Below, in pieces: positions 46,595 through 55,863 of a stretch of 64,000 nt of DNA. This stretch comes from Holophagae bacterium. GTDB lineage: Bacteria; Acidobacteriota; Holophagae; Acanthopleuribacterales; Acanthopleuribacteraceae. Location of the stretch: NCBI GenBank assembly GCA_030429565.1, contig JAUIFE010000002.1, forward strand, positions 124,001 through 188,000, written 5' to 3'. Below the pieces are notes generated by a model, which did no database searches, had not been told where the DNA came from, and saw only the letters and a list, made by a program, of their open reading frames with translations. Every line of letters starts with the position of its first letter. Position 1 is the first letter of the stretch. The position numbers were made by a program, and so were the translations under genes.

Positions 46595-47550
46595 ACGCGA
46601 CCCCGCAACTGATTGGCAGCAGCGGCGACTCGCTGCGCGAAGCCTTTGGCAAGAGCTTGGTGGACCTGGCGACGCGTTATCCCGACTTTGTGGTGCTGGA
46701 CGGCGATGTCGCCGGCGGCACCGGCACGCACCATTTCCGCAAACACTACCCGGCCCGTTTTTACCAATGTGGGATTGCCGAGCAAAACATGGTCTCGATG
46801 GCGGCGGGCATGGCCACCTGCGCCATGCCGGTTTTTGTGACCACCTTCGCCGTGTTTAGCTTGCGTGCGGTCGAGCAAGTGCGACTTTCTGTCGCCTACG
46901 CGCGCCGCAACGTCAAAATCGTCGCCAGCCACCCCGGCCTAGACGTCGGTCCCGACGGCGCCAGCGCCCAGTGTTTGGAGGATTTGGCCATTTACCGCGC
47001 CATTCCCGGCATGGTGGTTTTATCGCCCGCCGACCCACTCGAAGTGGCCGCCGCCACTGAAGCCATGTTGCGATACGACGGCCCAGTTTACATGCGCTCA
47101 GGCCGCAGCCCGGCCCAACGCATTTTCGAAACCACGCCGCCGTTTGAAATCGGCAAAAACCGCGTATTGCGAACCGGCAGCGACGTCACCCTCATCGCCT
47201 GCGGCAAAATGACGGCCCAAGCGCTGGCGGCGGCTGACACACTTGCCAAAGCTTCGATTTCAGCCGAAGTAATTAACGCCGCCTCACTCAAACCTTTCGA
47301 TCACGCGTGTTTGCGTACCTCCGTTGCCAAAACCGGCGCCGTGGTATCGGCTGAGGATCACAATGTGATCGGCGGTCTGGCCGGTGCCGTCGCCGAATCA
47401 TTGGCCGGCGGGCAGCCTGCACCACTCGAAACCGTCGGCGTGCGCGACACCTTCGGTGAATCGGGCGAACCAGACCAACTCAATCAAAAGTATGGGTTAA
47501 CACCGGCAGCCATTGTCGCCGCCGCCGAACGCGTGTTAGCGCGTAAATAA
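46591..47550 (+). CDS. Transketolase, C-terminal subunit
   Basis: 319 residues. The pyrimidine-domain motif QCGIAEQNMVSMAAGMA carries the catalytic Glu, and AVFSLRAVEQVRLSVAY fits the family. The C-terminal domain is seen in LIACGKMTAQALAAADTL and VSAEDHNVIGGLAGAVAE. It joins the N-terminal subunit to form the active enzyme, transferring two-carbon units between sugars. Translation is coupled through the 4-base overlap. The SDR and ATP-grasp genes that follow on the same strand suggest a dedicated pathway rather than the general pentose-phosphate enzyme. Confidence 0.93.
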   Translation: MNATPQLIGSSGDSLREAFGKSLVDLATRYPDFVVLDGDVAGGTGTHHFRKHYPARFYQCGIAEQNMVSMAAGMATCAMPVFVTTFAVFSLRAVEQVRLSVAYARRNVKIVASHPGLDVGPDGASAQCLEDLAIYRAIPGMVVLSPADPLEVAAATEAMLRYDGPVYMRSGRSPAQRIFETTPPFEIGKNRVLRTGSDVTLIACGKMTAQALAAADTLAKASISAEVINAASLKPFDHACLRTSVAKTGAVVSAEDHNVIGGLAGAVAESLAGGQPAPLETVGVRDTFGESGEPDQLNQKYGLTPAAIVAAAERVLARK

Positions 47551-47574
47551 GCGTGCCCAACCAGGGAGACAGCC

Positions 47575-48315
47575 ATGAATTTAAAAGGAAAAACCGCCTT
47601 TGTTACCGGCGGCAGTCGCGGCATTGGCCGTGCCTGCGTGGAAGCGTTGGTCGTGGCAGGCGCCACCGTCGCTTTTACTTACCGTGAAAACAAAACCGAG
47701 GCCGACAAGGTCTTGGAAGGGATTCAACACTACGGTGGTGAATGCCTCGCGTTTCAGGCCGATGTTTGTGACCGCGACGCCTTAACCAAGGCTTTTAGAG
47801 CCGTTAAGGAGGACTTTGGCGGGATCGACGTACTGGTCAATAACGCCGGCATCAACAAACCTACCGATTTCGACAAAATCACCGACGAGGATTGGGACGC
47901 GGTCATGGCGGTCAACCTCAAAGGCCCCTTTGTGGTCACGCAAACGGCGCTGCCCTTCCTGCGCCACGGCGGATCCGTGATTCACATGGGCAGCGTCAGC
48001 GGCCAATACGGCGGACCGCGCACGGCCCATTACGCGGCGAGCAAAGCCGGTCTGATTTCGCTAGGCCAAGTGATTGCGCGTTTTTTAGCGCCGCGTGGCA
48101 TCCGCAGCAACACCCTAGCCGCCGGCTTGGTGCAGTCCGAAATGGCGGCGGCGGGCCTGCAGAGTCCCGCGGTGCAAAAGGCCCTCGAAGGCATTCCCCT
48201 CGGCCGGATGGCCACGCCCTCGGAAGTGGCGCAAACCGTCGTTTTTTTGGCGTCGGACGCCTCGCAATACATTACCGCCCAAACCATTAACGTTAACGGC
48301 GGCTTGTACTTCTAA
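47575..48315 (+). CDS. Short-chain dehydrogenase/reductase (FabG-like)
   Basis: 246 residues. Rossmann motif TGGSRGIG, NNAG in VLVNNAGINKP, catalytic Ser in MGSVSGQYGG and YAASKAG (Tyr/Lys), and an ending ITAQTINVNGGLYF typical of FabG. It is an NAD(P)-dependent reductase in the cytoplasm. AGGGAGA lies about six bases before the ATG. It follows the transketolase pair by 24 bases and precedes an ATP-grasp gene, so a role on a sugar- or keto-type intermediate of that cluster is more likely than fatty-acid synthesis. The substrate is unknown. Confidence 0.9.
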   Translation: MNLKGKTAFVTGGSRGIGRACVEALVVAGATVAFTYRENKTEADKVLEGIQHYGGECLAFQADVCDRDALTKAFRAVKEDFGGIDVLVNNAGINKPTDFDKITDEDWDAVMAVNLKGPFVVTQTALPFLRHGGSVIHMGSVSGQYGGPRTAHYAASKAGLISLGQVIARFLAPRGIRSNTLAAGLVQSEMAAAGLQSPAVQKALEGIPLGRMATPSEVAQTVVFLASDASQYITAQTINVNGGLYF

Positions 48316-48369
48316 ACTGTTTGTTTCCATTTTAAAACGCCGCGCCGCCGGCCGGTTCTCGGGGGAATT

Positions 48370-49599
48370 GTGAAAACCATACTCTTCGTTGGCGGCGGGA
48401 TTGAAACCGTGCCAGGTGTGCGCCAAGCGCAAGCCATGGGTTACCGTGTCTGGGTGAGTGACCGCAACCCGCAAGCGCCCTGCTTCGCCATGGCCGATGT
48501 GGCGCTGGTCGCCGATACCTACAACGGCCCGGAAACCCTGGCCGCGGTGCAAAAACAATTGGCGCAAGGCGAAACCCTGGACGGTGCTCTTTGTCTCGGT
48601 TCGGATGTGCCGGCCACGGTTGCGACGGTCACGGAAGCACTTGGTTTGCCGGGTATTTCGCTGCAAACGGCGCGCACGGCAATGGATAAGCTCGCGATGA
48701 AAGATTGCCTGGCGGCGGGCGGCGTCGCCTTGCCATGGTACCAAGCAGTCTCGGATGCCGCTCACCTAGCGGACTTATGTGCCCAACACCCAGAAGCCTT
48801 GATCCTCAAACCGGTCGACAGTCGCGGCGCCCGTGGCGTACTCCAACTGGGCGCGGCCGACACACGCCTCGACACTCAATGGGCCTACACCTACAGCCGC
48901 CAATTCTCACCTAGCGGGCGCGTCATGGTCGAAGCCTTCCTCGACGGGCCGCAAATCTCTACCGAATCGCTCGTCCTCGACGGCGTCGTCCACACGCCCG
49001 GCTTTTCCGATCGCAATTACAGCCTGATGGCACCGCTGGCACCCCACGTCGTCGAGGACGGCGGCGACTTACCGAGCTTTCTTGCCGAGCAGGACCAAGC
49101 ACTTATTCGCGCCGAAGTCGCACGTGCCGCCGCAGCCATGGGCGTCGTTAACGGCGTGATCAAAGGCGACATGGTTTTAAGCGCCGGCCGCGCCTACGTC
49201 ATTGAAGTAGCCACGCGCTTAAGCGGCGGTTACTTCTGCACTCACTCGATTCCGCTTAATACCGGAGTTGATTTTGTCGGGTGCGCCATTCGCTGGGCCG
49301 TAGGTGAAGGGGTCAGGCCGGCTGAACTAAAACCCCAATACCAACGCCACGTGTGCCAACGTTACTTCTTTCCCGAACCCGGCCAGGTAACCGCGGTAAA
49401 TGGTGAGGCCGAGGTGGCCGCCCGCGACGAGATCGCTTTTTGCGAGGTCCGTGTCCAAGTCGGTGACGACATCGGCTCAATAGAAAATCACCCGGGTCGA
49501 CCAGGCTTAGTCATCGCAACGGGCGCGACACGGGCGGCGGCTCAAGCAGCGGCGGAAGCAGCCGTTACAGATTTAAAAATCACAACCACCAAAGGTTAA
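48370..49599 (+). CDS. ATP-grasp domain ligase
   Basis: 409 residues starting at GTG 48370 with GGGGG just upstream. N-terminal pre-ATP-grasp Rossmann-like part (KTILFVGGGIETVPGVRQA), then the ATP-grasp core: ALILKPVDSRGARGVLQL (ATP-binding Lys), MVEAFLDGPQISTESLVLDG, IKGDMVLSAGRAYVIEVATR and LSGGYFCTHSIPLNTGVDFV. This resembles carbamoyl-phosphate-synthase-like or carboxylate-amine ligases. It would join a carboxylate to an amine or similar nucleophile using ATP. It is the last gene of the transketolase/SDR cluster. The product is not predictable from sequence alone. Confidence 0.88.
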   Translation: MKTILFVGGGIETVPGVRQAQAMGYRVWVSDRNPQAPCFAMADVALVADTYNGPETLAAVQKQLAQGETLDGALCLGSDVPATVATVTEALGLPGISLQTARTAMDKLAMKDCLAAGGVALPWYQAVSDAAHLADLCAQHPEALILKPVDSRGARGVLQLGAADTRLDTQWAYTYSRQFSPSGRVMVEAFLDGPQISTESLVLDGVVHTPGFSDRNYSLMAPLAPHVVEDGGDLPSFLAEQDQALIRAEVARAAAAMGVVNGVIKGDMVLSAGRAYVIEVATRLSGGYFCTHSIPLNTGVDFVGCAIRWAVGEGVRPAELKPQYQRHVCQRYFFPEPGQVTAVNGEAEVAARDEIAFCEVRVQVGDDIGSIENHPGRPGLVIATGATRAAAQAAAEAAVTDLKITTTKG

Positions 49600-49924
49600 G
49601 CGGAACCCCGCGCTGGATTGGGGCCCACAGCAAAAGGCATGGTTAGGACATTTCGCAACAAATTTAGCGGCAATGAAAACGTTTGCTCTAAATTTTCGCG
49701 CAATATTCTAGTTGCCTAAGCCAGATTAAGAAGTAGTATTTTTGCATTTAACAACATATCCGTTGCATTTTTATCAATTAATCGCTAACTCAAAGATCAA
49801 ACAGGCTCTCTATTGCGCAATAACACACATCAAGAAGCACCAAAAGTTAACAAAGCACCCACTTGACATGACCCGGCAGACAAGCTGAAGTGGGCGTTAA
49901 AGTCAGACGCTCAAGGAGGCGCTC
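49600..49924. other. AT-rich intergenic stretch
   Basis: About 325 bases between the ATP-grasp and 2-hydroxyacid dehydrogenase genes, noticeably AT-rich at 49680-49840. It likely carries the promoter of the following gene. No coding region is supported. Confidence 0.4.
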
Positions 49925-50923
49925 ATGCGTTTGCTGGTTTTTGGTACGCACGCTTATGAAAAAGACGTGTTTCTGAAGCACGCCGACCCGCAAAAACACG
50001 ACCTGGTTTTTCTCGAAGCGCGACTGAGCGCAGGCACCCTGCCCCTCGTTCGCGATGCTGATGCAGTTTGTATCTTTGTAAACGACAAAGTAGACGCCGA
50101 GGTAATCGCGGGCCTTCACGAGCGCGGCGTGCGCCTAATTCTTTTGCGTTGCGCGGGCTTCAACCAAGTTGACCTCAAAGCCGCCGACCGACATGGCATG
50201 ACCATCGCCCGTGTGCCGGAATACTCACCCTACGCGGTGGCGGAACATACTTTGGCGCTAATGCTGTCGCTCAACCGCCGGCTACACCGAGCTTGGCTGC
50301 GGACACGCGAGTTCAACTTCAACCTCGGCGGCCTAATGGGGTTTGATTTCCACGGGAAAACGGTTGGCGTGGTGGGCTTCGGGCGCATCGGCCAATGCGT
50401 TGCACGCATGATGAACGGGCTGGGTTGTCGCGTGTTGGTCAGCGACCCCGTCGCGGATCCCGATCCGGCCTATACCTTCACGAGCTTCGACGAACTCATC
50501 CGTGCCACCGACGTGATTACACTGCACTGTCCGCTAACCCCAACGACCCACCATTTGATTGACGCCGATGCGTTTGCCGCCATGAAGCAGGGCGTGATGT
50601 TGATCAATACCAGCCGCGGCGGCTTGGTTGACACGGTAGCGGCGATCCAGGCCTTGAAAACCGGAAAGCTCGGCTACCTCGGGCTCGACGTCTACGAAGA
50701 AGAGGCCGATCTCTTTTTCCAAGACCTTTCCGACCGCGTCATTCCCGACGACGTGTTCGCGCGTTTGATGACCTTCCCCAATGTGTTAATTACGGCCCAC
50801 CAGGCCTTCTTCACGGCCGAAGCAATGGACCGAATCGCAACAACGACCCTCACCAATCTCGACGGTTTTGCCGACAACAGCATAAACCCACAGAATTTGG
50901 TACACGGCGAGCACCACGCCTGA
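49925..50923 (+). CDS. D-2-hydroxyacid dehydrogenase (D-lactate dehydrogenase type)
   Basis: 332 residues. NAD-binding GVVGFGRIGQCVARM, then catalytic Arg in INTSRGGLVDT, Glu in LDVYEEEADL and His in LITAHQAFFTAEAM. The order and the YEEEADLFFQDLSDR segment match LdhA-type D-lactate dehydrogenases. It reduces pyruvate or a related 2-keto acid in the cytoplasm. A strong ribosome site AAGGAGG lies about six bases before the ATG. It is monocistronic or weakly linked to the YigZ gene that follows 91 bases later. Confidence 0.93.
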   Translation: MRLLVFGTHAYEKDVFLKHADPQKHDLVFLEARLSAGTLPLVRDADAVCIFVNDKVDAEVIAGLHERGVRLILLRCAGFNQVDLKAADRHGMTIARVPEYSPYAVAEHTLALMLSLNRRLHRAWLRTREFNFNLGGLMGFDFHGKTVGVVGFGRIGQCVARMMNGLGCRVLVSDPVADPDPAYTFTSFDELIRATDVITLHCPLTPTTHHLIDADAFAAMKQGVMLINTSRGGLVDTVAAIQALKTGKLGYLGLDVYEEEADLFFQDLSDRVIPDDVFARLMTFPNVLITAHQAFFTAEAMDRIATTTLTNLDGFADNSINPQNLVHGEHHA

Positions 50924-51014
50924 GCACGGCGAATCCCACGAACGACGGGCATGATGTGTTAGCCTAACGATCAGGCCGCACCGATGCGGCCCAGCCTGAC
51001 CGCAAGAGACGCCA

Positions 51015-51635
51015 TTGAGTGACCGCTTCACTATTCCCGCCGACGAATACCAAGTCGAAGAGGAAATCCAACGCAGCCGTTTCATCACAACCCTGTGCCA
51101 CGCGCCCAATACCGAAGCGGCACAGGCCTTTATCGCCCGTATGCGCCAAACCTACGCCGATGCGACCCACAACTGCTGGGCCTACTTGGCCGGACCACCG
51201 GGGAGCTCGGCCTTTGTCGGCATGAGCGACGACGGCGAACCACACGGCACCGCCGGACGGCCGATGTTAATGGTACTCACCCATTGCGGCGTGGGTGAAA
51301 TCGCGGCGGTGGTCACGCGTTATTACGGCGGCACGAAGTTGGGGAAAGGCGGCTTGGTACGCGCTTACAGCAGTGGCGTACAGTTGGCGCTGGAAGGCTT
51401 GCCGACCAAAGAAAAAATCACCTACACCGCTTGCGAAGCAGTGCTGCCCTATTCGTTCGTGACCCAGTTCAAACTGCTGTGCGAGCGCTTCGAAGTGTTG
51501 CAAGACAACGAAACCTATGCGCTAGACGCTCAATACGAGCTGCGCATCCCACAACCCAAGGTGGCGGACTTCACCTTGGAATTGGAGAGCCTTACCAACG
51601 GCGCGGCGTTGCTTTCACCCCTGGACGATGCCTAG
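51015..51635 (+). CDS. yigZ: YigZ/IMPACT family protein
   Basis: 206 residues starting at TTG 51015 (no in-frame ATG nearby; AAGAGA upstream is a weak site). The family signature is MSDDGEPHGTAGRPM followed by AAVVTRYYGGTKLGKGGLVR and AYSSG. The N-terminal domain has the IMPACT ferredoxin-like fold. The function of the family in bacteria is not settled; a role in RNA or translation-related processes has been proposed. The convergent LRV gene begins 1 base after its stop, so the two genes abut tail to tail. Confidence 0.92.
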   Translation: MSDRFTIPADEYQVEEEIQRSRFITTLCHAPNTEAAQAFIARMRQTYADATHNCWAYLAGPPGSSAFVGMSDDGEPHGTAGRPMLMVLTHCGVGEIAAVVTRYYGGTKLGKGGLVRAYSSGVQLALEGLPTKEKITYTACEAVLPYSFVTQFKLLCERFEVLQDNETYALDAQYELRIPQPKVADFTLELESLTNGAALLSPLDDA

Positions 51636-51636
51636 G

Positions 51637-52446
51637 TTAATCGTTGCGACCGGCGGCTTCCATGAGCTTGGCGCTTTTATCCCGTTGCAAAAGAAAGTCG
51701 AGATGTTCTTGGGCACGCATGGCAACCGGTGACGGCTTGACCTTGGTCAACTCGCGAAAAAGCGGGATATCGTCGGAAAATTCTTGAATGCCGCGATTGA
51801 ACACGGCCTCGCGCACCATTTCCGAGCGGTCACCGCCCATGGCGCGTAGGCCGGCAAGCGGCACGTTGGGATGACCGGCCACCGAAGCCCGAATTTCGGC
51901 GACCTTGTCCTTGCTCAAACGCTCCAAAACACCAACGGTGAGTTTGAGGTTTTTAGTGAGGGCGAGCCGAATCTTTTTGTCTCGTTCTCTGGCCAACACG
52001 CCCTGGATTTGGCGCGGTAGCGACGGGTTGCGCGTTAACGCCAATCGCACATCGCGGTAGTCAGTCGCCAGGCGTTCCATAACAAAAATGGGGATGCGTG
52101 GGTTGGAAGCCAAGGCACGGCGAAGTTCGCGAATCTGGAGCTTGAGCAAATGGCCGGCGGTGGATTCACGCAGATTGGGGTGCCCGGCCACGGCGACTTG
52201 AATAGGCAAGTGGTTGATCATCGATAACTTAGCCAGCAGCTCGCCGTTGGCGGCGCGATGGCGTGCCACCGCCAAGCGAATTTGCGTCTCCGACGGCTGG
52301 TTAATCGATTCCCAATAAGCGGCATTCTCCAACTGTTCCCCAGAACAACGTGGATCGGAGACAAGGCGCATCCAAGATTTGATCATTTCAGTTTGAGAAG
52401 GCATGCAGTACTCAAAAAATAAGGTTAAGGGCGTGCCGTGTGACAT
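51637..52446 (-). CDS. Leucine-rich repeat variant (LRV) protein
   Basis: 269 residues (255 if the in-frame ATG at 52404, MPSQTEM, is used; neither start has a good ribosome site). Repeats of the LRV/HEAT-like type are clear: VAVAGHPNLRESTAGHLLKL, LRRALASNPRIPIFVMERL, VRLALTRNPSLPRQIQGVLA, IRLALTKNLKLTVGVLERLS and IRASVAGHPNVPLAGLRAM. These alternate short helices and form a curved solenoid. It is cytoplasmic, with no catalytic motif. A binding role is inferred. No FeS cysteines of the LRV N-terminus are seen. Confidence 0.75.
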   Translation of the reverse strand: MSHGTPLTLFFEYCMPSQTEMIKSWMRLVSDPRCSGEQLENAAYWESINQPSETQIRLAVARHRAANGELLAKLSMINHLPIQVAVAGHPNLRESTAGHLLKLQIRELRRALASNPRIPIFVMERLATDYRDVRLALTRNPSLPRQIQGVLARERDKKIRLALTKNLKLTVGVLERLSKDKVAEIRASVAGHPNVPLAGLRAMGGDRSEMVREAVFNRGIQEFSDDIPLFRELTKVKPSPVAMRAQEHLDFLLQRDKSAKLMEAAGRND

Positions 52447-52784
52447 GTCACCAGGGGCCGTGTGATCGGTTAAAAGGTTTGGCCATTATAGCGAAGCGAA
52501 TCGGTGGTTTGACACGAAAGAGGCGGTTTGCGGGGTAAGTAGCTTGTTACTAAAGATTTTTAGCCGGTTTTCTAAGGAGCACGCACACCTTTGCGCTCCG
52601 CGTTTAGGGTATGTCGCCGAAGACCCGGTAACAACGACTGGGTGACGGGAGTTATCTTGTCTATCGACCCCAAACAACAAAGGTTAAAATTTTGAATAGC
52701 GGAACACACGCAAAGACGGGAGCAGGGGGATTTCACAACAGCACCGCAATGGCGGAAATTCCTACTCAACCGCGATCCTGCCTT
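52447..52784. other. Gene-free stretch between two minus-strand genes
   Basis: About 340 bases. I see no coding region; the short frames overlap and lack ribosome sites. It presumably holds the promoter of the LRV gene. Confidence 0.35.
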
Positions 52785-53213
52785 TCACAATGAAGGCGCT
52801 TTGTCGGCCATATCGATTAAATCCATAATGGTCGTGGCCTTAAGATATTCGCGAAAGATGTTGTTGTAATCGTCGTAGAGGCGCGCCAGTGTCGGCGCAA
52901 TCACCTTCCCGATCGGATCTTTGCGATTCGCTTCATGCGGCGTCAGGGCAAAGAAATTCAAATCTTCAATACAAACACACAAATCAAGGAGTGATACTTT
53001 GTCGGGTGCCATCACCGCCTCAATCCCCCCTTTGGCGCCTTTGTATGTTCGGATGTAACCCCCTTGCGAGAGTTGGCTGCACAGTTGGCGCAAACGCGAT
53101 GGGTTGGCATTGGCGCTTTTGGCAATATCGTCAATGCGAACGCGATCACCTTCATTCCAAGCCAAATACATCATGATGTGGGCTGCAGTCGCGAGTTTTG
53201 TCGACCGGCTCAT
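52785..53213 (-). CDS. Rrf2-family transcriptional regulator
   Basis: 142 residues. N-terminal winged helix typical of Rrf2: LATAAHIMMYLAWNEGDRVR, IDDIAKSANANPSRLRQLCS, GGYIRTYKGAKGGI. The region where IscR or NsrR have three FeS-binding Cys (about residues 85-110) has none; only CVC near 78-80 and one earlier Cys are present. So it may sense something other than a cluster, or none. It is a single-gene unit facing a 930-base gene-free stretch. The target is unknown. Confidence 0.9.
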   Translation of the reverse strand: MSRSTKLATAAHIMMYLAWNEGDRVRIDDIAKSANANPSRLRQLCSQLSQGGYIRTYKGAKGGIEAVMAPDKVSLLDLCVCIEDLNFFALTPHEANRKDPIGKVIAPTLARLYDDYNNIFREYLKATTIMDLIDMADKAPSL

Positions 53214-54147
53214 GAATACCTCCCCACGTGCATATGCCTATCGGAGAAATGTCAAAAAGCTTAATAGCAAAAACCAGCGCGTCAAACAGCGCCGAGGCTC
53301 TACAGCTTTCACCATCTCAAGCGTTTACAAAAGCAACCCAGCCACCCAAGCGCATGCCCTAAAAACCACCGCTTGCGAAAAACCACCGCCCACCAACTTA
53401 GTATGCTTGTGCGACCCAACAGATAGAAAAATACGGGCGAGGCTGATAGAACGCCCCTTACACCTTGCCCGTCGTGGGCCGGCGTGATCGCGACTTCACC
53501 GACGCTGAAGCCAGGCATTAAGCCAAAAAAAGCGGCCGCCGGCGAGGTAATCCCCAAACCAAGGTCAATCAAGGTTTAACACTCAAACATCTTGTTTTTC
53601 GTGAATTAATCAAAAATCCCCAACAGCCAATGCAATAAAAACGTCTTGTCGCGGCAGCGTGCTACTCCGACAAGCAGAAACGGGTTGTCAGCCATACCCG
53701 TCCGAAATAGGGGTTGGAACAACCATGGATATGGCGGTTTCTCCCCCAACCACCCGGAAGGTCGTTTTGCCTTATTTAAACGAAACCGGTCCTTTAGCGC
53801 TTAGAAGCGCGATATCTCGCGGCGGTTTTTGCCAAACACCTGAATGAAAAGGCCTTTATAAATACACAGCGGCCCCAACCCGCTGTTTCCACGCCATTTT
53901 GCGCCAAATCTTTCGTATCGCGCGCAAACGCCCCTTCGAAGACCTAATCGACAGGGGTTTGACCGGTATGGTTGGGACGGACCTTTCATCGGCTAGGGTC
54001 TGTCCTTGGGAAAACACGGTTTCCGGCACCAAGCTTTGCCGTAAAACGGCGACGTTTTTCCGAAAAAAAATACAAGCGCAAGAAGCGGATGGAAGCGGCT
54101 CGGCCGGTGCTTCAGGATAGGGGCAACCCACCGAGGAGGTCGATGAT
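53214..54147. other. Gene-free stretch, about 930 bases
   Basis: No convincing gene on either strand: candidate frames are short (under 95 codons), without ribosome sites or recognisable domains. It may hold the promoters of the Rrf2 gene and of the DUF1203/ada pair. GAGGAGG at 54132-54138 is the ribosome site of the next gene. Confidence 0.4.
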
Positions 54148-54618
54148 ATGAGCCCATTTCGCGTTTTACCCCTACCTGCCGAACCCTTTCAAGCCCACTT
54201 CCGCGCCGATCGCGAGGGGAAACCCCTCGCCGGCACCATCGTCGTCACCGCCGACACACAACCGGGTTACCCGTGCCGACTGCGTCTGCGCGATGCGGCA
54301 CCAGGTGAACGACTACTGTTGGTGAATTACGAACACCAGCCGGCCGATAATCCGTATCGTTCCCGCCACGCGGTGTTTGTCACCATCGGTGCCGAACCCC
54401 ATTACCCCGAAACCAATAAGGTACCGGCAATGTTGTCGGCACGGCTGTTGTCCGTGCGCGCTTTCGACGGCGACGACATGATGGTCGCCGGAGAAGTGGT
54501 CGAGGGCAAACTAGCCGGTACGCTGTTCGCCAATTGGCTGGCCCGCGACGACATTAAATACTTGCAGGTTCACACGGCAACGCGCGGTTGTTTCTTGGCC
54601 CAGGTGGTGCGCGCATGA
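54148..54618 (+). CDS. DUF1203 domain protein
   Basis: 156 residues matching DUF1203, with LRDAAPGERLLLVNYEHQ, HYPETNKVPAMLSARLLSVR, AFDGDDMMV and a C-terminal YLQVHTATRGCFLAQVVRA. No signal peptide. The family has no known function. GAGGAGG lies about ten bases before the ATG. The stop overlaps the start of ada by 4 bases (ATGA), so it is translated together with that gene, which suggests a link to alkylation repair or to its regulation; this is inference. Confidence 0.88.
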   Translation: MSPFRVLPLPAEPFQAHFRADREGKPLAGTIVVTADTQPGYPCRLRLRDAAPGERLLLVNYEHQPADNPYRSRHAVFVTIGAEPHYPETNKVPAMLSARLLSVRAFDGDDMMVAGEVVEGKLAGTLFANWLARDDIKYLQVHTATRGCFLAQVVRA

Positions 54619-55772
54619 GTTTGGTGTATGCTGAAACAACCCGCCACGCAGTCGCCGGCGAACCCACCCAGCGTCGTGTGACCATGCCGCACGCACGCAC
54701 CGAGGCCATTCCGTCCATGCTCGATCAAACCCAATGTTGGCAGGCCGTTTGTGCTCGTGACCGCGCGGCCGACGGCCGCTTCGTCTACGCTGTCAAAACC
54801 ACCTCGGTCTACTGCCGACCCTCTTGCCCTTCGCGCCGTGCCAAACGCGAAAACGTCGTCTTTTTTGCCGATCCCGAAGCCGCCGAAACTGCCGGCTACC
54901 GTGCCTGTCGTCGCTGTCGACCACGGCCGGCTGAACGGGATGCCGCCGCCGGCGCCATGACAGCGGTCGCGGAGTACATCCTCGCCAACGCCGAACAAGT
55001 GCTGACCTTGGCTCACCTAGCCGAACACTTCCAACTGAGCCCATTTCACTTACAGCGTCAATTCAAGGCCGCTTTCGGGGTAACCCCCAAAACGTTTCAA
55101 ACCGCCAAACGTTTCGCGCACCTCAAACAAGCTTTGCGCGACGGTGACGATATTACCGGTGCCATTTTCGAAGCCGGTTTTGGTTCCACCAGCCGTGTTT
55201 ACGAGGCACTCGACCAACAACTGGGCATGACGCCTTCTGATTACCGTGCCGGCGGCGAACACCTGCGCATCAATTACGCGATTCGCACCACCGCCGTGGG
55301 CTTGGTAATCATGGCGGCCACCGAACGCGGCGTGTGTTTCGTTCATTTCGGCGGAGACGCGGCGACATTGCAAGCGGCGTTAACCGCCGAGTTCCCCAAA
55401 GCCGACTGCCGACCTTCACCTGCTCAGGACGCCCCGTCGTTAGACGCCTGGATGGCGGCCTTGGAAAATCATCTCAATCTCAATCGGCCGTTACCACCGA
55501 TGCCGCTAGATGTCGGCGGCACGGCTTTCCAGATGCGCGTGTGGCGCTTTTTAACCACCACCGCGTGTGGTCAAACGGTCACCTATAAAGAAGTAGCCCA
55601 AGCCATCGGCCACCCCAGCTCACACCGCGCCGTGGCCAACGCCTGCGGCGCCAACCGCGTTGCCGTCCTCATTCCTTGCCACCGCGTGTTGCGTGGTGAC
55701 GGTGGTATCGGCGGTTATCGCTGGGGCGTGTCCCGCAAACAACAGCTTTTGGCTCGGGAAGCGGGCGAATAA
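54615..55772 (+). CDS. ada: Ada: methyl-phosphotriester/O6-methylguanine-DNA methyltransferase and regulator
   Basis: 385 residues from the ATG at 54615, overlapping the DUF1203 stop; an in-frame start at 54588 lies inside that gene and is less likely. Domain order is Ada-type. Zn/methyl-acceptor Cys domain FVYAVKTTSVYCRPSCPSR and CRRCRP (four Cys), then AraC-type helix-turn-helix (LTLAHLAEHFQLSPFHLQRQ), then the methyltransferase domain with PCHRV active-site Cys and the preceding SSHRAVANACGANR. It removes methyl groups from DNA and, once methylated, activates repair genes. All active Cys are present, so it should work in full. Confidence 0.97.
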   Translation: MSLVYAETTRHAVAGEPTQRRVTMPHARTEAIPSMLDQTQCWQAVCARDRAADGRFVYAVKTTSVYCRPSCPSRRAKRENVVFFADPEAAETAGYRACRRCRPRPAERDAAAGAMTAVAEYILANAEQVLTLAHLAEHFQLSPFHLQRQFKAAFGVTPKTFQTAKRFAHLKQALRDGDDITGAIFEAGFGSTSRVYEALDQQLGMTPSDYRAGGEHLRINYAIRTTAVGLVIMAATERGVCFVHFGGDAATLQAALTAEFPKADCRPSPAQDAPSLDAWMAALENHLNLNRPLPPMPLDVGGTAFQMRVWRFLTTTACGQTVTYKEVAQAIGHPSSHRAVANACGANRVAVLIPCHRVLRGDGGIGGYRWGVSRKQQLLAREAGE

Positions 55773-55863
55773 GCGGCGCCACCTTTCTCAGTAAAAAACG
55801 GCCGGTAAGCTCGACGGGAATGTGTAAGAATCGCGCTACCACTTCTTTGTTCGCGAGGGCTCT

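Noticed and set aside
53659..54120. Short frames in the 930-base gap before the DUF1203 gene
   Set aside because: No ribosome sites or domains, and frames on both strands overlap.
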